A stretch of 64,000 bases of DNA from Nonlabens tegetincola (GTDB taxonomy: Bacteria; Bacteroidota; Bacteroidia; Flavobacteriales; Flavobacteriaceae): the NCBI RefSeq assembly GCF_002954355.1, contig NZ_MQVV01000017.1, forward strand, positions 62,001-126,000, in the 5' to 3' direction. Made by a program: the position numbers and the translations under genes. Below, piece by piece: positions 49,837 through 59,406 of this stretch (positions are counted from its first letter, which is position 1; each line of letters opens with the position of its first letter). The notes beneath the pieces were generated by a model that was given only the letters and a program-made list of their open reading frames with translations, was not told the DNA's origin and made no database searches.

Positions 49837-51069
49837 ATGACACAATTTTGGACTAAAAAATCCGAAGAAGAGATTAAGAAGATTGTATTTAATGCATTAG
49901 ATAAAAATATAAATTATGACAAGGAAGGAGTTATAGGGGTACCTGCTTCCTATTTAGACGACAAGGTTTTTAATCAAGATGCTACCTTTCTTAAAGACGC
50001 TCCTTTTATGTACGCACTGGTGAAAAATCCCAATCACATAGGTTGTCATACTTTAGGAAATTCCGAATCTTTTTTTGAAGGTACACATGCAATTGAAAAG
50101 GATCTTATTGAAATTTGTGCTGTAGATATTTTAAAAGGAATACCATATGAACAAGATGGTTACGTAGCATCAGGAGGAACTGAAGCTAATATTCAGGCCA
50201 TTTGGATTTATCGTAACTATTACATGCAACAAATGAATGCATCTCGTGATGAGATAGCAATTGTTTGTAGTAAAGACAGCCATTATTCCATGGATAAAGC
50301 TGCAAATCTATTATCGATCAATATTCACAAATATGATGTAAATGAACATACTAGGGAAATTACAGCAGCAAGTGTCGAGCAAACTCTTACTAGCGCAAAA
50401 AACAAGGGTATAAAATACTTTATTGTGGTTGCAAACATGATGACAACCATGTATGGATCAGTTGATAATATTGAAACAATAATAGATTCTTTAAAAAAAC
50501 TGAAGTGTGAATATAAAATCCATGTAGATGGTGCTTACGGTGGCTTTTACTACCCTTTTACCATAAAAAACAACTTACTTACCTTTCAAAATCCTGAAAT
50601 CACATCCTTTACACTTGATGCTCATAAAATGGCACAGTCTCCTTATGGAACCGGAATTTTCTTGATAAGGAAAGGTTTTATGAAGTATGTAAACACCCAA
50701 GAAGCAAGTTATGTGGAAGGTCAAGATTTTACACTTGTAGGTAGCCGTTCAGGAGCCAATGCCATCGCGGTATGGATGATATTGGCAAAAAATGGACCTT
50801 ATGGTTGGCAGGAAAAAATATTTATACTTCAAAAAAGAGCTGAATGGATTTGTAAGGAGCTAGAGCAACTTAACATAAAATACTATCGTAACCCCATGTC
50901 GAACATTGTTACGATAGGATCCAGCTATTTAAATCCAGAATTGGTTAAAAAATATGGTCTAGTACCAGACAATCATGTATCACCTAAATGGTATAAAATT
51001 GTAATTATGGAGCACGTTACTGTAGATAAACTAGCTCTTTTCATCAATGACATAAAGGAAACTGTTTAA
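49837..51069 (+). CDS. PLP-dependent decarboxylase, group II (glutamate/tyrosine/histidine-type)
   Basis: A 410-residue pyridoxal-phosphate decarboxylase. VASGGTEANIQAI near residue 110 is the cofactor-phosphate loop, SKDSHYSMDKAANLL places His150 over the PLP ring, VDGAYGGFY holds Asp231 that pairs with the pyridine nitrogen, and TLDAHKMAQSPYGTG gives the Schiff-base Lys264. The shorter length and the SHYS motif resemble histidine/aromatic decarboxylases of bacteria; substrate remains open. No antiporter gene is adjacent, so an acid-resistance couple is not evident. Confidence 0.88.
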   Translation: MTQFWTKKSEEEIKKIVFNALDKNINYDKEGVIGVPASYLDDKVFNQDATFLKDAPFMYALVKNPNHIGCHTLGNSESFFEGTHAIEKDLIEICAVDILKGIPYEQDGYVASGGTEANIQAIWIYRNYYMQQMNASRDEIAIVCSKDSHYSMDKAANLLSINIHKYDVNEHTREITAASVEQTLTSAKNKGIKYFIVVANMMTTMYGSVDNIETIIDSLKKLKCEYKIHVDGAYGGFYYPFTIKNNLLTFQNPEITSFTLDAHKMAQSPYGTGIFLIRKGFMKYVNTQEASYVEGQDFTLVGSRSGANAIAVWMILAKNGPYGWQEKIFILQKRAEWICKELEQLNIKYYRNPMSNIVTIGSSYLNPELVKKYGLVPDNHVSPKWYKIVIMEHVTVDKLALFINDIKETV

Positions 51070-51200
51070 ACAGCTTTGAACTATAGAAGAGCGAAATTTA
51101 TACGAAACCTGATAGCGTTTAGCATTAGATAGATTAAAACTAATCGGTATTCGTAAATAGCTTTTTTTATTTTTTAAGATTTATCCTTCAAGGATACTAC

Positions 51201-51208
51201 TACTTTTG
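51201..51208 (+). promoter_or_regulatory. -7 box TACTTTTG upstream of the 51230 gene
   Basis: Exact TAnnTTTG match 21 bases before a TTG start codon, supporting that small gene. Confidence 0.5.
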
Positions 51209-51229
51209 GCATCTGAATTTTTCTAAAAC

Positions 51230-51607
51230 TTGAAGGAGAAAAGAACTCATATTTTAAGTGCTATTGTACTTGCTGCCATTTATGTATTTGGAATAGTTAA
51301 CTGCATTAATACAGTTAATATTTCACATGTTTCTATTCAAGAAAATAACATATCCACAGATAAAATAGAATCTGTTGGGAATGACCTATTCGCCCATGCT
51401 ACGCCTTCGGATAGCAGCATTTTTAGTCTTACTGAATACAGCGACTATAATGGTTTAAGTAGTAAGACATCACCATCATTCCATAGCTCTCTTGTATTAT
51501 CAAATGAAACAAAGGCAAGACTAAAACAATATACCAATTATCATTTTTCTATATCATTTAGGTATAGAAAATCAGACCTAATATTTCCTTTTCATTACTT
51601 CTGGTAG
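51230..51607 (+). CDS. Small exported or membrane protein with TTG start
   Basis: A 125-residue protein. No ATG is available; TTG at 51230 (KEKRTHILSAIVLAAIYVFGIV) is the first start after the upstream stop and follows a good -7 box. One N-terminal hydrophobic helix suggests a signal anchor. The rest is polar and ends ISFRYRKSDLIFPFHYFW, an aromatic tail of the sort seen in proteins inserted in or carried to the outer membrane, though no family is recognised. It is close to, and in the same direction as, the 51703 gene. Confidence 0.55.
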   Translation: MKEKRTHILSAIVLAAIYVFGIVNCINTVNISHVSIQENNISTDKIESVGNDLFAHATPSDSSIFSLTEYSDYNGLSSKTSPSFHSSLVLSNETKARLKQYTNYHFSISFRYRKSDLIFPFHYFW

Positions 51608-51702
51608 TTAGAAGCTTTTTAATCTGAATCAGATTAAAGCTACGATAAGGTGCTGTAACCTTTACAGTACTAAAAAACATACTATCAATTTAAAATAAAA
51701 TA

Positions 51703-52170
51703 ATGAATACAGGAATAGCCTTTATAGGCATCGTTTGTGTTGCAATTTGTGCAATACCGTTTTTACTCACATACAGCTCACGTAAAAGAAAACAAACTTT
51801 AGAAAAGAAGGAATTTGATACTTTCTTAATGAAACATCAAGCACAACTCGATTATAGCGAGTCTTGCGGTAACTATCATATCGGTATAGACCAGAATAAA
51901 ATGAAATTGTATTTTCAGCTTCATACAAAGCACCTTATAGAGCAGGAAGTTGTTAACCTTGATGAAATGAGCCATGCCGAAGTTAAACGACATAACTCTA
52001 ACAAGGGAACTATAGATAAGCTCGTGATGATACTCTATCCTAAGGACAAAAACCTACCTAGTACTTTTTTAGATTTTTATGATATCAATTTGAGTTATTT
52101 GCCTAGTGGTGAAATTGAATCTATTGAAAAATGGCAAGACGTTATAAACAAAGCCATTAAACATAACTAA
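51703..52170 (+). CDS. Single-pass membrane protein of unknown function
   Basis: A 155-residue protein with an N-terminal membrane helix (GIAFIGIVCVAICAIPFLLTY) and a basic stop-transfer RKRKQ, then a soluble domain (DYSESCGNYHIGIDQNKMKLYFQLHTKHLIEQEVVNLDEM, KLVMILYPKDKNLPSTFLDFYDI) that looks like a beta-rich sensor or cargo domain. No family recognised. A hairpin (TTAATCTGA / TCAGATTAA, 51619-51637) separates it from the preceding small gene. Transcription unit probably its own. Confidence 0.7.
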   Translation: MNTGIAFIGIVCVAICAIPFLLTYSSRKRKQTLEKKEFDTFLMKHQAQLDYSESCGNYHIGIDQNKMKLYFQLHTKHLIEQEVVNLDEMSHAEVKRHNSNKGTIDKLVMILYPKDKNLPSTFLDFYDINLSYLPSGEIESIEKWQDVINKAIKHN

Positions 52171-52396
52171 AGTCCATAATGTGGTTTTTCATTTTTTTAT
52201 TTTCACAATAAGAATGAAAAACCGCATCAAATTCTGACAATTTTCTTGAGAAGAATCTTAAAAAATTAATACAATAAACTCTATTAACACAAGATTAATA
52301 CTCTATAAGAACCAATTATAAATAACTGATTAACAATGTTTTATTTTAGTGTTAATGATTTTTACAGCGTTAAAATATTACTATCATTTTAGATAG

Positions 52397-52413
52397 TTAT
52401 TGCTCACCAATAA
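52397..52413. promoter_or_regulatory. Inverted repeat at the nitroreductase promoter
   Basis: TTATTG-CTCAC-CAATAA overlaps the -33 region (TTG at 52400-52402) of a promoter whose -7 box is TACTTTTG at 52423-52430. ATAG (52393) and CTAT (52416) flank it, as in OxyR-type sites. A redox regulator site is possible. Confidence 0.45.
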
Positions 52414-52422
52414 CACTATAGT

Positions 52423-52430
52423 TACTTTTG
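52423..52430 (+). promoter_or_regulatory. -7 box TACTTTTG of the nitroreductase gene
   Basis: Exact TAnnTTTG match with TTG 20 bases upstream, 31 bases before the start codon. Confidence 0.6.
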
Positions 52431-52460
52431 CTACTATAATTTTTATAGTACAATATTGAT

Positions 52461-53123
52461 ATGGAACATACAGACATTATAGAAGCATTAAAGTGGAGAT
52501 ACACAACAAAATCTTTTGACCCTTCTAAAAAAATATCTAAGGAAAATGAAGAGAAAATTAAAGAATTACTTCAGTGGAGCCCTTCATCAATTAATTCTCA
52601 ACCTTGGCATTTCGTATTAACTTCAAGTGAAGAAGGAAAAAAACGACTTGCAAAAGGAACCGCTGGATTTTTTAGCTTTAATGAATCCAAAGTGACTCAA
52701 GCTTCGCATGTTGTCTTGTTTTGTACAAAAACTGAAATTAGCGATCAATATTTAAATGAAGTAACAGATAAAGAAGATGAAGACGGTCGTTTTGCAAATG
52801 AAGATTTAAAGGAACAAAATCTAGGTGCCAAAAAATTATTTACTAATATTCATAGGTATGACTTAAAGGATGCCCAACATTGGATGGAAAAACAAGTTTA
52901 TTTAAACATTGGTAATTTCCTTCTAGGTGTGGCTGCACTTGGAATAGATGCTGTACCTATGGAAGGTATTGATATGAAGGCCCTAGATGAAGAGTTAGGT
53001 TTACGTGAGAAAGGCTTTTCTTCTATTGTTATGGTTGGATTGGGTTACCGATCTGAAGATGACTTTAATGCCAAGCTACCTAAATCTCGATTGAATCAGG
53101 ACGACATTATTACCGTGATTTAA
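52461..53123 (+). CDS. Oxygen-insensitive nitroreductase (NfsB-like)
   Basis: A 220-residue FMN flavoprotein that reduces nitro compounds or quinones with NAD(P)H in the cytoplasm. Start region DIIEALKWRYTTKSFDPSKKIS binds FMN phosphate, SPSSINSQPWHFVL is the conserved loop, and WMEKQVYLNIGNFLLGVAALGIDAVPMEGID matches the NfsB signature in the second half; GLGYRSEDD closes the FMN site. Lone gene with its own promoter and a possible redox-type dyad. Confidence 0.92.
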   Translation: MEHTDIIEALKWRYTTKSFDPSKKISKENEEKIKELLQWSPSSINSQPWHFVLTSSEEGKKRLAKGTAGFFSFNESKVTQASHVVLFCTKTEISDQYLNEVTDKEDEDGRFANEDLKEQNLGAKKLFTNIHRYDLKDAQHWMEKQVYLNIGNFLLGVAALGIDAVPMEGIDMKALDEELGLREKGFSSIVMVGLGYRSEDDFNAKLPKSRLNQDDIITVI

Positions 53124-53149
53124 CAAAAATTAGAATTTAGAATTTAAGT

Positions 53150-53184
53150 GAACAAAGCCTTTGAGAATACTCAAAGGCTTTGTC
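53150..53184 (+). terminator. Rho-independent terminator of the nitroreductase gene
   Basis: ACAAAGCCTTTGAG pairs with CTCAAAGGCTTTGT across a four-base loop. T-run is short. Confidence 0.8.
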
Positions 53185-53255
53185 TATTAACAACATATTA
53201 ATTCATCTAGGTATTCAACAGGATTATCTTTCTTGATGTAATGAATCCATTAGTC

Positions 53256-54287
53256 ATGAATAAACTAATCCCGTTTTTACTGAGTATTATTTTCTTAAGC
53301 TGTCAAACTGAACAGAAAAAACAAATTACCCAAGTAATTTCTTTTAAAGGTCAACAAGTGACTGGTGTAACTGCTACAAATACAGGAAGGTTATTTGCTA
53401 ATTTTCCTAGATGGCGCAACAATGTTGAAAATTCAGTCGTTGAAATTTCAGATTCTGGGGTTGCGACACCTTATCCCAGTAAAGATTGGAACAACTGGAA
53501 ACTAGGAGCTCCGATCCATGATAGCTTATTTGTTGCGGTTCAATCGGTGGTAGCCTTTGAAGACCATTTATATGTTCTAGATACAAGAAACCCATTGTTC
53601 AAAGGGGTTATTGGACAACCTCGCATTTATGATTTTGATTTAAATACTAATCAACTGCTCAATACATACCTTTTGTCTCAAGGTAGTTATCATCATGACT
53701 CATATATCAATGACCTTAGAGTTGATAAAAAATTAAATAAAATTTATTGTACAGATTCTGGTCATGCCGGTCTTGTAATAATTGATATGGAATCTGGAAA
53801 TTCTATCAGAGTTTTGGATAATCATGAATCTACGCTAGCACAAGTAAACAAACTTACTTTTGACAACGGTGATTGGAAAAATACGGTTCATTCCGATGGT
53901 ATTGCCCTGGATACTGTAAATGACGAACTATATTTTCATGCACTCACAGGTTATAAATTATATAAGATTTCAACTCAGTCACTTAACTCTGGCAATTTAA
54001 ATATCATAAAGAACAACGTGCAGTTTGTGGCACAAACTCCAGCTCCAGATGGAATGATAATAGATAGCAATGGAATACTTTATTTAGCTGATCTTGAAAA
54101 AAATAAGATTATGCAGTATAATATTAATCAAGGAGAACTGTCTGTTTTAGCTCAGGGCGAAAACATAAGATGGGCAGACACATTTACACTACACGACAAT
54201 AAACTGTATTACACAAATTCTAGAATTAATGAGGCTCAAGATGACATAAGCCAATTAGAATTTTCAATTAATTACATTGAATTATAA
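53256..54287 (+). CDS. Major royal jelly protein (yellow/SMP-30-like) family lipoprotein
   Basis: A 343-residue lipoprotein beta-propeller. The start at 53256 gives the signal MNKLIPFLLSIIFLSC with the lipidated Cys at residue 16; five residues more would be added by 53241. Propeller strands with DLRVDKKLNKIYCTDSGHAGLVIIDMESG, DGIALDTVNDELYFHALTGYKLYKI and DGMIIDSNGILYLADLEKNKIMQYNI in separate blades show the MRJP pattern, and FANFPRWR near the N-terminus is a family signature. Such proteins are seldom characterised in bacteria; a lactonase-like or binding role is possible. It converges with the oxyR gene seven bases away. Confidence 0.85.
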   Translation: MNKLIPFLLSIIFLSCQTEQKKQITQVISFKGQQVTGVTATNTGRLFANFPRWRNNVENSVVEISDSGVATPYPSKDWNNWKLGAPIHDSLFVAVQSVVAFEDHLYVLDTRNPLFKGVIGQPRIYDFDLNTNQLLNTYLLSQGSYHHDSYINDLRVDKKLNKIYCTDSGHAGLVIIDMESGNSIRVLDNHESTLAQVNKLTFDNGDWKNTVHSDGIALDTVNDELYFHALTGYKLYKISTQSLNSGNLNIIKNNVQFVAQTPAPDGMIIDSNGILYLADLEKNKIMQYNINQGELSVLAQGENIRWADTFTLHDNKLYYTNSRINEAQDDISQLEFSINYIEL

Positions 54288-54294
54288 ATTCAAG

Positions 54295-55233
54295 TTACTC
54301 TAATGGATGAATAATTTTGTTTTCAGGAATTTCAGAAATAACTTCCTTCATGATGTCTTGAATCATCAATTGGAGTTTATTAAGTAGCGTTTTCTTCACA
54401 AAATACTTATGAGTAATTATTCCTACCGATCTGGATGGAACAGGTGTATCAAAATGTACCAATTTATCTTGATCATTCTCGGTAAAATCTAAGGTAGCTA
54501 TTTGCGGTAATATAGTTAAACCATTACTCGCTTTGGTAAATCTTATAAGGCCGTCTAGCGATCCAGATCTAAATTCGAGATTAGAATCTTCATCAACCTG
54601 TCGAGAAGACTGTTCACAAATTTGATGTACTTGAGTTTGTAAACAATGACCTTGTTTTAATAACCACAACTTGGAATAATCTAAATTTTTAATAGAAATA
54701 GGTCCTTCAGTAGATTTTTCCCTGCAATCATAAATTAAAAATGGTTCAACAAACAATTCTTTTTCATTAAGATCTTTATCCTTTATAGGTAAAGCGAGTA
54801 AGCCAATATCTAAAGATCGATTTTTTATAGCTGCTACGATCTCGTCAGTTTGTAATTCATCCACAATTAAATTTACATAAGGAAATTTAGTGGCAAACTT
54901 GTGTAAAAATAAGGGTAATAAGTAAGGAGCTATTGTGGGAATCACCCCTATTTTTAATTCACCCATGAGCTCACCTTTCAACTCTTTAACCAGTGCTCCT
55001 AACAGTCCAATATCATTGTTTATAGTCCTTAAACGTTCAACGATTATAGCTCCTTCACGAGTGACCGAAACAGGTTTGGACTTACGATTAAAAATTTTAA
55101 TTCCAATTTCATCTTCAAACCTTGCAATCATCGTGCTTAAGGTAGATTGACTTACAAAGCATTTATCAGCTGCGGCTTCAAAATTTCTTAAATCAACCAC
55201 CGCTAGAATGTATTTAAACTGTTGAATGTTCAT
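54295..55233 (-). CDS. oxyR: Peroxide-sensing LysR regulator OxyR
   Basis: A 312-residue LysR protein with winged helix (MNIQQFKYILAVVDLRNFEAAADKCFVSQSTLSTMIARFE in two pieces). The C-terminal domain keeps both redox cysteines in the OxyR arrangement: GHCLQTQVHQIC, C197 and C206 spaced CxxxxxxxxC, then the TILPQIA segment. It is divergent from katG with an operator-like dyad between them, so it most likely activates katG upon peroxide stress. Confidence 0.9.
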   Translation of the reverse strand: MNIQQFKYILAVVDLRNFEAAADKCFVSQSTLSTMIARFEDEIGIKIFNRKSKPVSVTREGAIIVERLRTINNDIGLLGALVKELKGELMGELKIGVIPTIAPYLLPLFLHKFATKFPYVNLIVDELQTDEIVAAIKNRSLDIGLLALPIKDKDLNEKELFVEPFLIYDCREKSTEGPISIKNLDYSKLWLLKQGHCLQTQVHQICEQSSRQVDEDSNLEFRSGSLDGLIRFTKASNGLTILPQIATLDFTENDQDKLVHFDTPVPSRSVGIITHKYFVKKTLLNKLQLMIQDIMKEVISEIPENKIIHPLE

Positions 55234-55242
55234 CTACAAATA

Positions 55243-55265
55243 TAATATCTACCATGTCGATATTA
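55243..55265. promoter_or_regulatory. OxyR operator candidate between oxyR and katG
   Basis: TAATATC-N9-GATATTA, a 7-9-7 inverted repeat containing the LysR T-N11-A core (ATC-N9-GAT), lies 10 bases upstream of oxyR and 40 bases before the katG -7 box. Confidence 0.65.
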
Positions 55266-55304
55266 ACATTGATTTTTTAGTTTTTATAAATAAAACAACG
55301 CGCC

Positions 55305-55312
55305 TAGTTTTG
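55305..55312 (+). promoter_or_regulatory. -7 box TAGTTTTG of katG
   Basis: Exact TAnnTTTG match giving a leader of about 21 bases before the ATG at 55339. Confidence 0.65.
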
Positions 55313-55338
55313 TGCCAAATTCAATTAAACAATACACT

Positions 55339-57627
55339 ATGCGCAAGATTTTAATAATTTCCGCAATTGCACTGGTAGCTATAGCATCCGTAGCTTTTAC
55401 CATGCATGTTAACAGTTATTCAGACAAGACTTCAACGTCTGAATCTGGCGGCTGTCCATTTGGTTTTGACCAACCTAAATCAACAGGAAACAGAATTAAA
55501 GGAGAAGGAAAAACTAATCAAGAATGGTGGCCTAATTCATTAGATTTAAGTGTCCTTAGACAAAATAGCGATAAATCAAATCCACTAGGAGAAGATTTTG
55601 ATTACAAAAAAGAATTTGAAAGTTTAGACTATGCGGCTTTAAAAGCTGATGTAGAAAAAGCACTTACCGATTCAAAAGATTGGTGGCCAGCAGACTTTGG
55701 TAACTATGGTGGATTATTCATAAGAATGGCATGGCACAGTGCCGGTACTTATAGAACTGGTGATGGTCGTGGTGGTACACGAGAAGGTAAACAACGTTTT
55801 GCTCCTCAAAACAGTTGGCCTGATAACGCAAACCTTGATAAGGCAAGAAGATTACTTTGGCCAGTTAAACAAAAATACGGTCAAAAAATTTCATGGGCAG
55901 ATTTAATGATTTTGGCAGGAAATGTATCCTTTGAATCCATGGGCTTTGAAACACTAGGCTTTGCTGCTGGTAGAGAAGATACATGGGAACCACAAACAAG
56001 TGTTTATTGGGGTTCAGAAAATGAAATGCTAGGTGACGATAGATTCAATGAAGAAAGAGAACTAGAACAACCACTTGCTGCTGCACAAATGGGTTTAATT
56101 TATGTAAACCCAGAAGGACCAAATGGAAATCCAGATCCAGTACTTGCAGCACACGACATACGTAAAACCTTTGGACGTATGGGAATGAACGACGAGGAAA
56201 CAGTTGCTCTTATTGCTGGTGGACATACCTTAGGTAAAACACATGGTGCCGCGAGTGGTGAGAATTTAGGAAACGCTCCAGAAGAATCAGGAATTGAAGA
56301 ACAAGGATTAGGATGGAGCAGCACTTTTAAATCTGGTAAAGGAGCCGATGCTGTTACGTCGGGTCTTGAAGTAACCTGGACTCTTACTCCTACACAATGG
56401 AGTAATGGATATTTTAAATCCCTTTTTGAAAATGAATGGAAACTAGTAAAAAGTCCTGGTGGCGCACATCAATACGAGGCTGTAAATCCTAAAAAAATGT
56501 ATCCACATGCCTTTGATAAGGATAAAGAAGTTAAACCTACCATGCTCGTAACTGATTTATCGATGATTAAAGATCCAGAGTATCGTAAGATTTCTAAAAG
56601 ATTTTATGAAAACCCAAAGGAATTTGATAAAGCTTTCGCGAAAGCGTGGTTCAAACTAACACATAGAGATATGGGGCCTAAATCCACTTACCTAGGACCT
56701 GAAGTTCCTACGGAAGAATTTATCTGGCAAGATCCTATTCCTGCTTTAGATCACAAACTGGTTTCTACTAAAGATGTTGATCGACTTAAAAAAGAAATCA
56801 AAAACTCTGGTTTAAGTACTAGTGAATTAGTTTCAACAGCATGGGCTGCCGCAGCTACTTACCGAGATGGTGATAGACGTGGTGGAGCAAATGGCGGTAG
56901 AATAAGATTAGAACCACAAGTAAGCTGGGAATCAAACAACCCGAATCAACTTAAAAAGGTTTTAAAAGTTTATGAGGAAATAAAATCAAATTTTGATTCC
57001 AATACAACAAAAATTTCTATAGCCGATTTAATTGTTCTAGGTGGAAATGTAGCTATAGAAGACGCTGCAAAAAAAGCAGGATATACCATTAAAGTTCCTT
57101 TTACACCTGGTAGAATGGATGCGTCACAAGAACAAACAGATATTGATGGTGTTAACCTGCTAGAACCTATCGCCGATGGTTTTAGAAACTACCAAGAAAA
57201 AGAATATACGCTTACCCCAGAACAATTACTGATTGACAAGGCTCAACAACTTACATTAAGTGCGCCAGAAATGACGGTCCTTGTAGGTGGTATGAGAGCC
57301 CTAGGAGCAAACTACGATAATTCGTATGTAGGAGTTTTAACTGATAATCCTGGTGTACTTACTAATGATTTCTATCGCAATCTTTTAAGTATGGATTATA
57401 AATGGAAAGCTGTTGAAGGAGAAAACAATCTTTTTGAAATCATCGATCGTTCCAACAATAAAGTAATGTGGAAAGCAACTAGAGCAGATCTTATTTTTGG
57501 ATCAAATTCAGAATTAAGAGCTTTATCTGAAGTTTATGCCAGTGACGATGCCAAGGAGCGATTTATAAACGACTTTGTACAAGCATGGAGTAAAGTAATG
57601 AATCTAGATCGATTCGACATTAATTAA
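55339..57627 (+). CDS. katG: Exported catalase-peroxidase
   Basis: Bifunctional haem catalase-peroxidase, 762 residues from the ATG at 55339; an earlier start at 55312 adds nine residues before the signal peptide. A signal peptide is evident ([20 protein letters not shown]), unusual for KatG, so the enzyme probably acts in the periplasm. Active site: RMAWHSAG with distal R129, W132 and H133; LIYVNPEGP supplies the Tyr and FGRMGM the Met of the Met-Tyr-Trp adduct; [10 protein letters not shown] holds the proximal His. The C-terminal half is the usual inactive second domain. The palindrome encodes AFAKAW where E. coli KatG has a similar FARAW. Confidence 0.95.
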   Translation: MRKILIISAIALVAIASVAFTMHVNSYSDKTSTSESGGCPFGFDQPKSTGNRIKGEGKTNQEWWPNSLDLSVLRQNSDKSNPLGEDFDYKKEFESLDYAALKADVEKALTDSKDWWPADFGNYGGLFIRMAWHSAGTYRTGDGRGGTREGKQRFAPQNSWPDNANLDKARRLLWPVKQKYGQKISWADLMILAGNVSFESMGFETLGFAAGREDTWEPQTSVYWGSENEMLGDDRFNEERELEQPLAAAQMGLIYVNPEGPNGNPDPVLAAHDIRKTFGRMGMNDEETVALIAGGHTLGKTHGAASGENLGNAPEESGIEEQGLGWSSTFKSGKGADAVTSGLEVTWTLTPTQWSNGYFKSLFENEWKLVKSPGGAHQYEAVNPKKMYPHAFDKDKEVKPTMLVTDLSMIKDPEYRKISKRFYENPKEFDKAFAKAWFKLTHRDMGPKSTYLGPEVPTEEFIWQDPIPALDHKLVSTKDVDRLKKEIKNSGLSTSELVSTAWAAAATYRDGDRRGGANGGRIRLEPQVSWESNNPNQLKKVLKVYEEIKSNFDSNTTKISIADLIVLGGNVAIEDAAKKAGYTIKVPFTPGRMDASQEQTDIDGVNLLEPIADGFRNYQEKEYTLTPEQLLIDKAQQLTLSAPEMTVLVGGMRALGANYDNSYVGVLTDNPGVLTNDFYRNLLSMDYKWKAVEGENNLFEIIDRSNNKVMWKATRADLIFGSNSELRALSEVYASDDAKERFINDFVQAWSKVMNLDRFDIN
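56632..56645. repeat. Iterated palindrome copy 13, inside katG
   Basis: Perfect 14-bp core GCTTTCGCGAAAGC, read as AFAKA. Confidence 0.95.
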
Positions 57628-57648
57628 AGAGTAATTGATTTTTATGAT

Positions 57649-57686
57649 AAGCGGTTTTAAAAATTTTTAAAACCGCTTTTTTTATT
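57649..57686 (+). terminator. Rho-independent terminator of katG
   Basis: AAGCGGTTTTAAAAA and its complement form a perfect 30-base palindrome followed by T-run, 22 bases after the katG stop. Confidence 0.9.
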
Positions 57687-57736
57687 CTTAACTTATTTTG
57701 AACCTAAGCCACACGCCTAATTCTTATTTTTACCAC

Positions 57737-59359
57737 ATGGCCCAATTGAAACCTATTAATGCGTTTACATCTACCTTACCTGCAGATCCAGTAGATGAAA
57801 ATTACCGACGACAAGTAAGTCAAGTAGCGTACTCTTTTGTACAACCAGAACACTTTATTGATAGTGAGGTACGACATACATCATCGCTAACCGAAGAGCT
57901 AGGTTGGGATCCCATTTATGTGGCTAGCAATGAATTTAAAGCTGTATTTGGCAGTAAACAAATAATAGAAAATAGCAAGCCTTATGCAATGGCCTATGCT
58001 GGTCATCAATTTGGTAATTGGGCTGGTCAATTGGGTGATGGTCGCGCTATCAATCTTTTTCAACTAGAAACGGATATTGGATTGCAAACCTTTCAACTTA
58101 AAGGTGCAGGACCTACACCCTATTCAAGAAATGGAGATGGATATGCAGTTTTAAGGTCCTCTATAAGAGAATACCTGTGTGCAGAAGCAATGCATCACCT
58201 TGGCGTTCCAACCACACGTTCACTCACAATAGCTACTACTGGTAAACAAGTATTAAGGGATGTTATGTATGATGGAAATCCAGAATATGAACAAGGTGCG
58301 ATAGTTTGTCGAGTAGCTCCTAGTTTTATAAGGTTTGGTAATTTTGAATTATTTGCCGCACAAGGAGATCAAGAAAACTTAAGAAAACTGCTGGATTATA
58401 CGATTGAGCATCACTTTCCACAGGTCACTGCACTTGATAAGAAAGGATATCTAGAGTTTTTTGAAATTGTCTCTCAACGCACACTGGACATGATTATTCA
58501 CTGGCAACGAGTAGGATTTGTTCATGGGGTAATGAATACAGATAACATGAGTATCCTGGGCCTTACGATTGATTATGGACCATATGGATGGTTAGAACCT
58601 TATGACCACGGTTGGACTCCAAATACGACTGACCGACAACACAAAAGATACCGTTATGGTGCACAACCCGAAATTGGATTGTGGAATTTGCTTCAGCTGG
58701 CAAATGCACTCTATGAAATAATCGATGATCAATCTGGACTAGAACAAGTTTTAGACAATTACAAAATTCAATATCAAGAAAAACATCTTGATATGATGAG
58801 GAATAAGCTAGGTTTTCTTCATAAAGATAGTAACGATCAACAATTAGTAACACAGCTCATACAAACCCTTCATCTTCACGAGGTAGATCACACGTTCTTT
58901 TTCAGGGAATTGCAGCATTTGGACAGAAACATGGATACTACCATTATGCTAGATAAACTTGCCATTGCTTTTTATGATTTTGAACAATTAAGTGAACCTC
59001 ATCGATTAAGATGGTTGGACTGGTTATCGGTTTATAAGTCACGAATTCAACTAGATTATTCTAAATTTCTTGAATCCAAACAGTTTACTAATAATGATGA
59101 GGATGTTGTTAATCTCGCTTTCGCGAAAGCGAGATCTGAAAAATTAATTACAACAAATCCTAAATACGTCCTGCGCAATTACATAGCTCAGCAAATTATT
59201 GATCAAGCTGAAAAAGGAAATTATACCATATTCAACGAAATTTATCGGGTATTGCAACATCCATATGACGAGCAACCAGAATTTGAAAAATACTATGCCA
59301 AAAGACCTGAATGGGCAAAAACTAAAGTGGGCTGCAGTATGTTAAGTTGTAGTAGTTAA
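57737..59359 (+). CDS. selO: Protein adenylyltransferase SelO (YdiU)
   Basis: Pseudokinase-fold enzyme that AMPylates proteins, linked to redox homeostasis. 540 residues from the ATG at 57737 (MAQLKPINAFTSTLP); an upstream ATG at 57698 would add 13 residues beyond a near-leaderless -7-like TATTTTTA. LGDGRAINL, FQLKGAGPTPYSRNGDGYAVLRSSIREYLCAEAMH in part, and NTDNMSILGLTIDYGPYGWLE are hallmark blocks; the flipped-ATP lysine and metal Asp/Asn sit there. The C-terminal CSMLSCSS matches the family's redox Cys tail. The palindrome at 59112 encodes AFAKA. Confidence 0.94.
   Translation: MAQLKPINAFTSTLPADPVDENYRRQVSQVAYSFVQPEHFIDSEVRHTSSLTEELGWDPIYVASNEFKAVFGSKQIIENSKPYAMAYAGHQFGNWAGQLGDGRAINLFQLETDIGLQTFQLKGAGPTPYSRNGDGYAVLRSSIREYLCAEAMHHLGVPTTRSLTIATTGKQVLRDVMYDGNPEYEQGAIVCRVAPSFIRFGNFELFAAQGDQENLRKLLDYTIEHHFPQVTALDKKGYLEFFEIVSQRTLDMIIHWQRVGFVHGVMNTDNMSILGLTIDYGPYGWLEPYDHGWTPNTTDRQHKRYRYGAQPEIGLWNLLQLANALYEIIDDQSGLEQVLDNYKIQYQEKHLDMMRNKLGFLHKDSNDQQLVTQLIQTLHLHEVDHTFFFRELQHLDRNMDTTIMLDKLAIAFYDFEQLSEPHRLRWLDWLSVYKSRIQLDYSKFLESKQFTNNDEDVVNLAFAKARSEKLITTNPKYVLRNYIAQQIIDQAEKGNYTIFNEIYRVLQHPYDEQPEFEKYYAKRPEWAKTKVGCSMLSCSS
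59112..59135. repeat. Iterated palindrome copy 14, inside selO, longest symmetric form
   Basis: Symmetric over 24 bases centred on TTTCGCGAAA with ATCTCGC / GCGAGAT arms, read as AFAKA. Confidence 0.95.
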
Positions 59360-59406
59360 ACAACTTAAAACTTGTAGGTGTTAAATTTTCATTTTCCACA
59401 TCGTTA

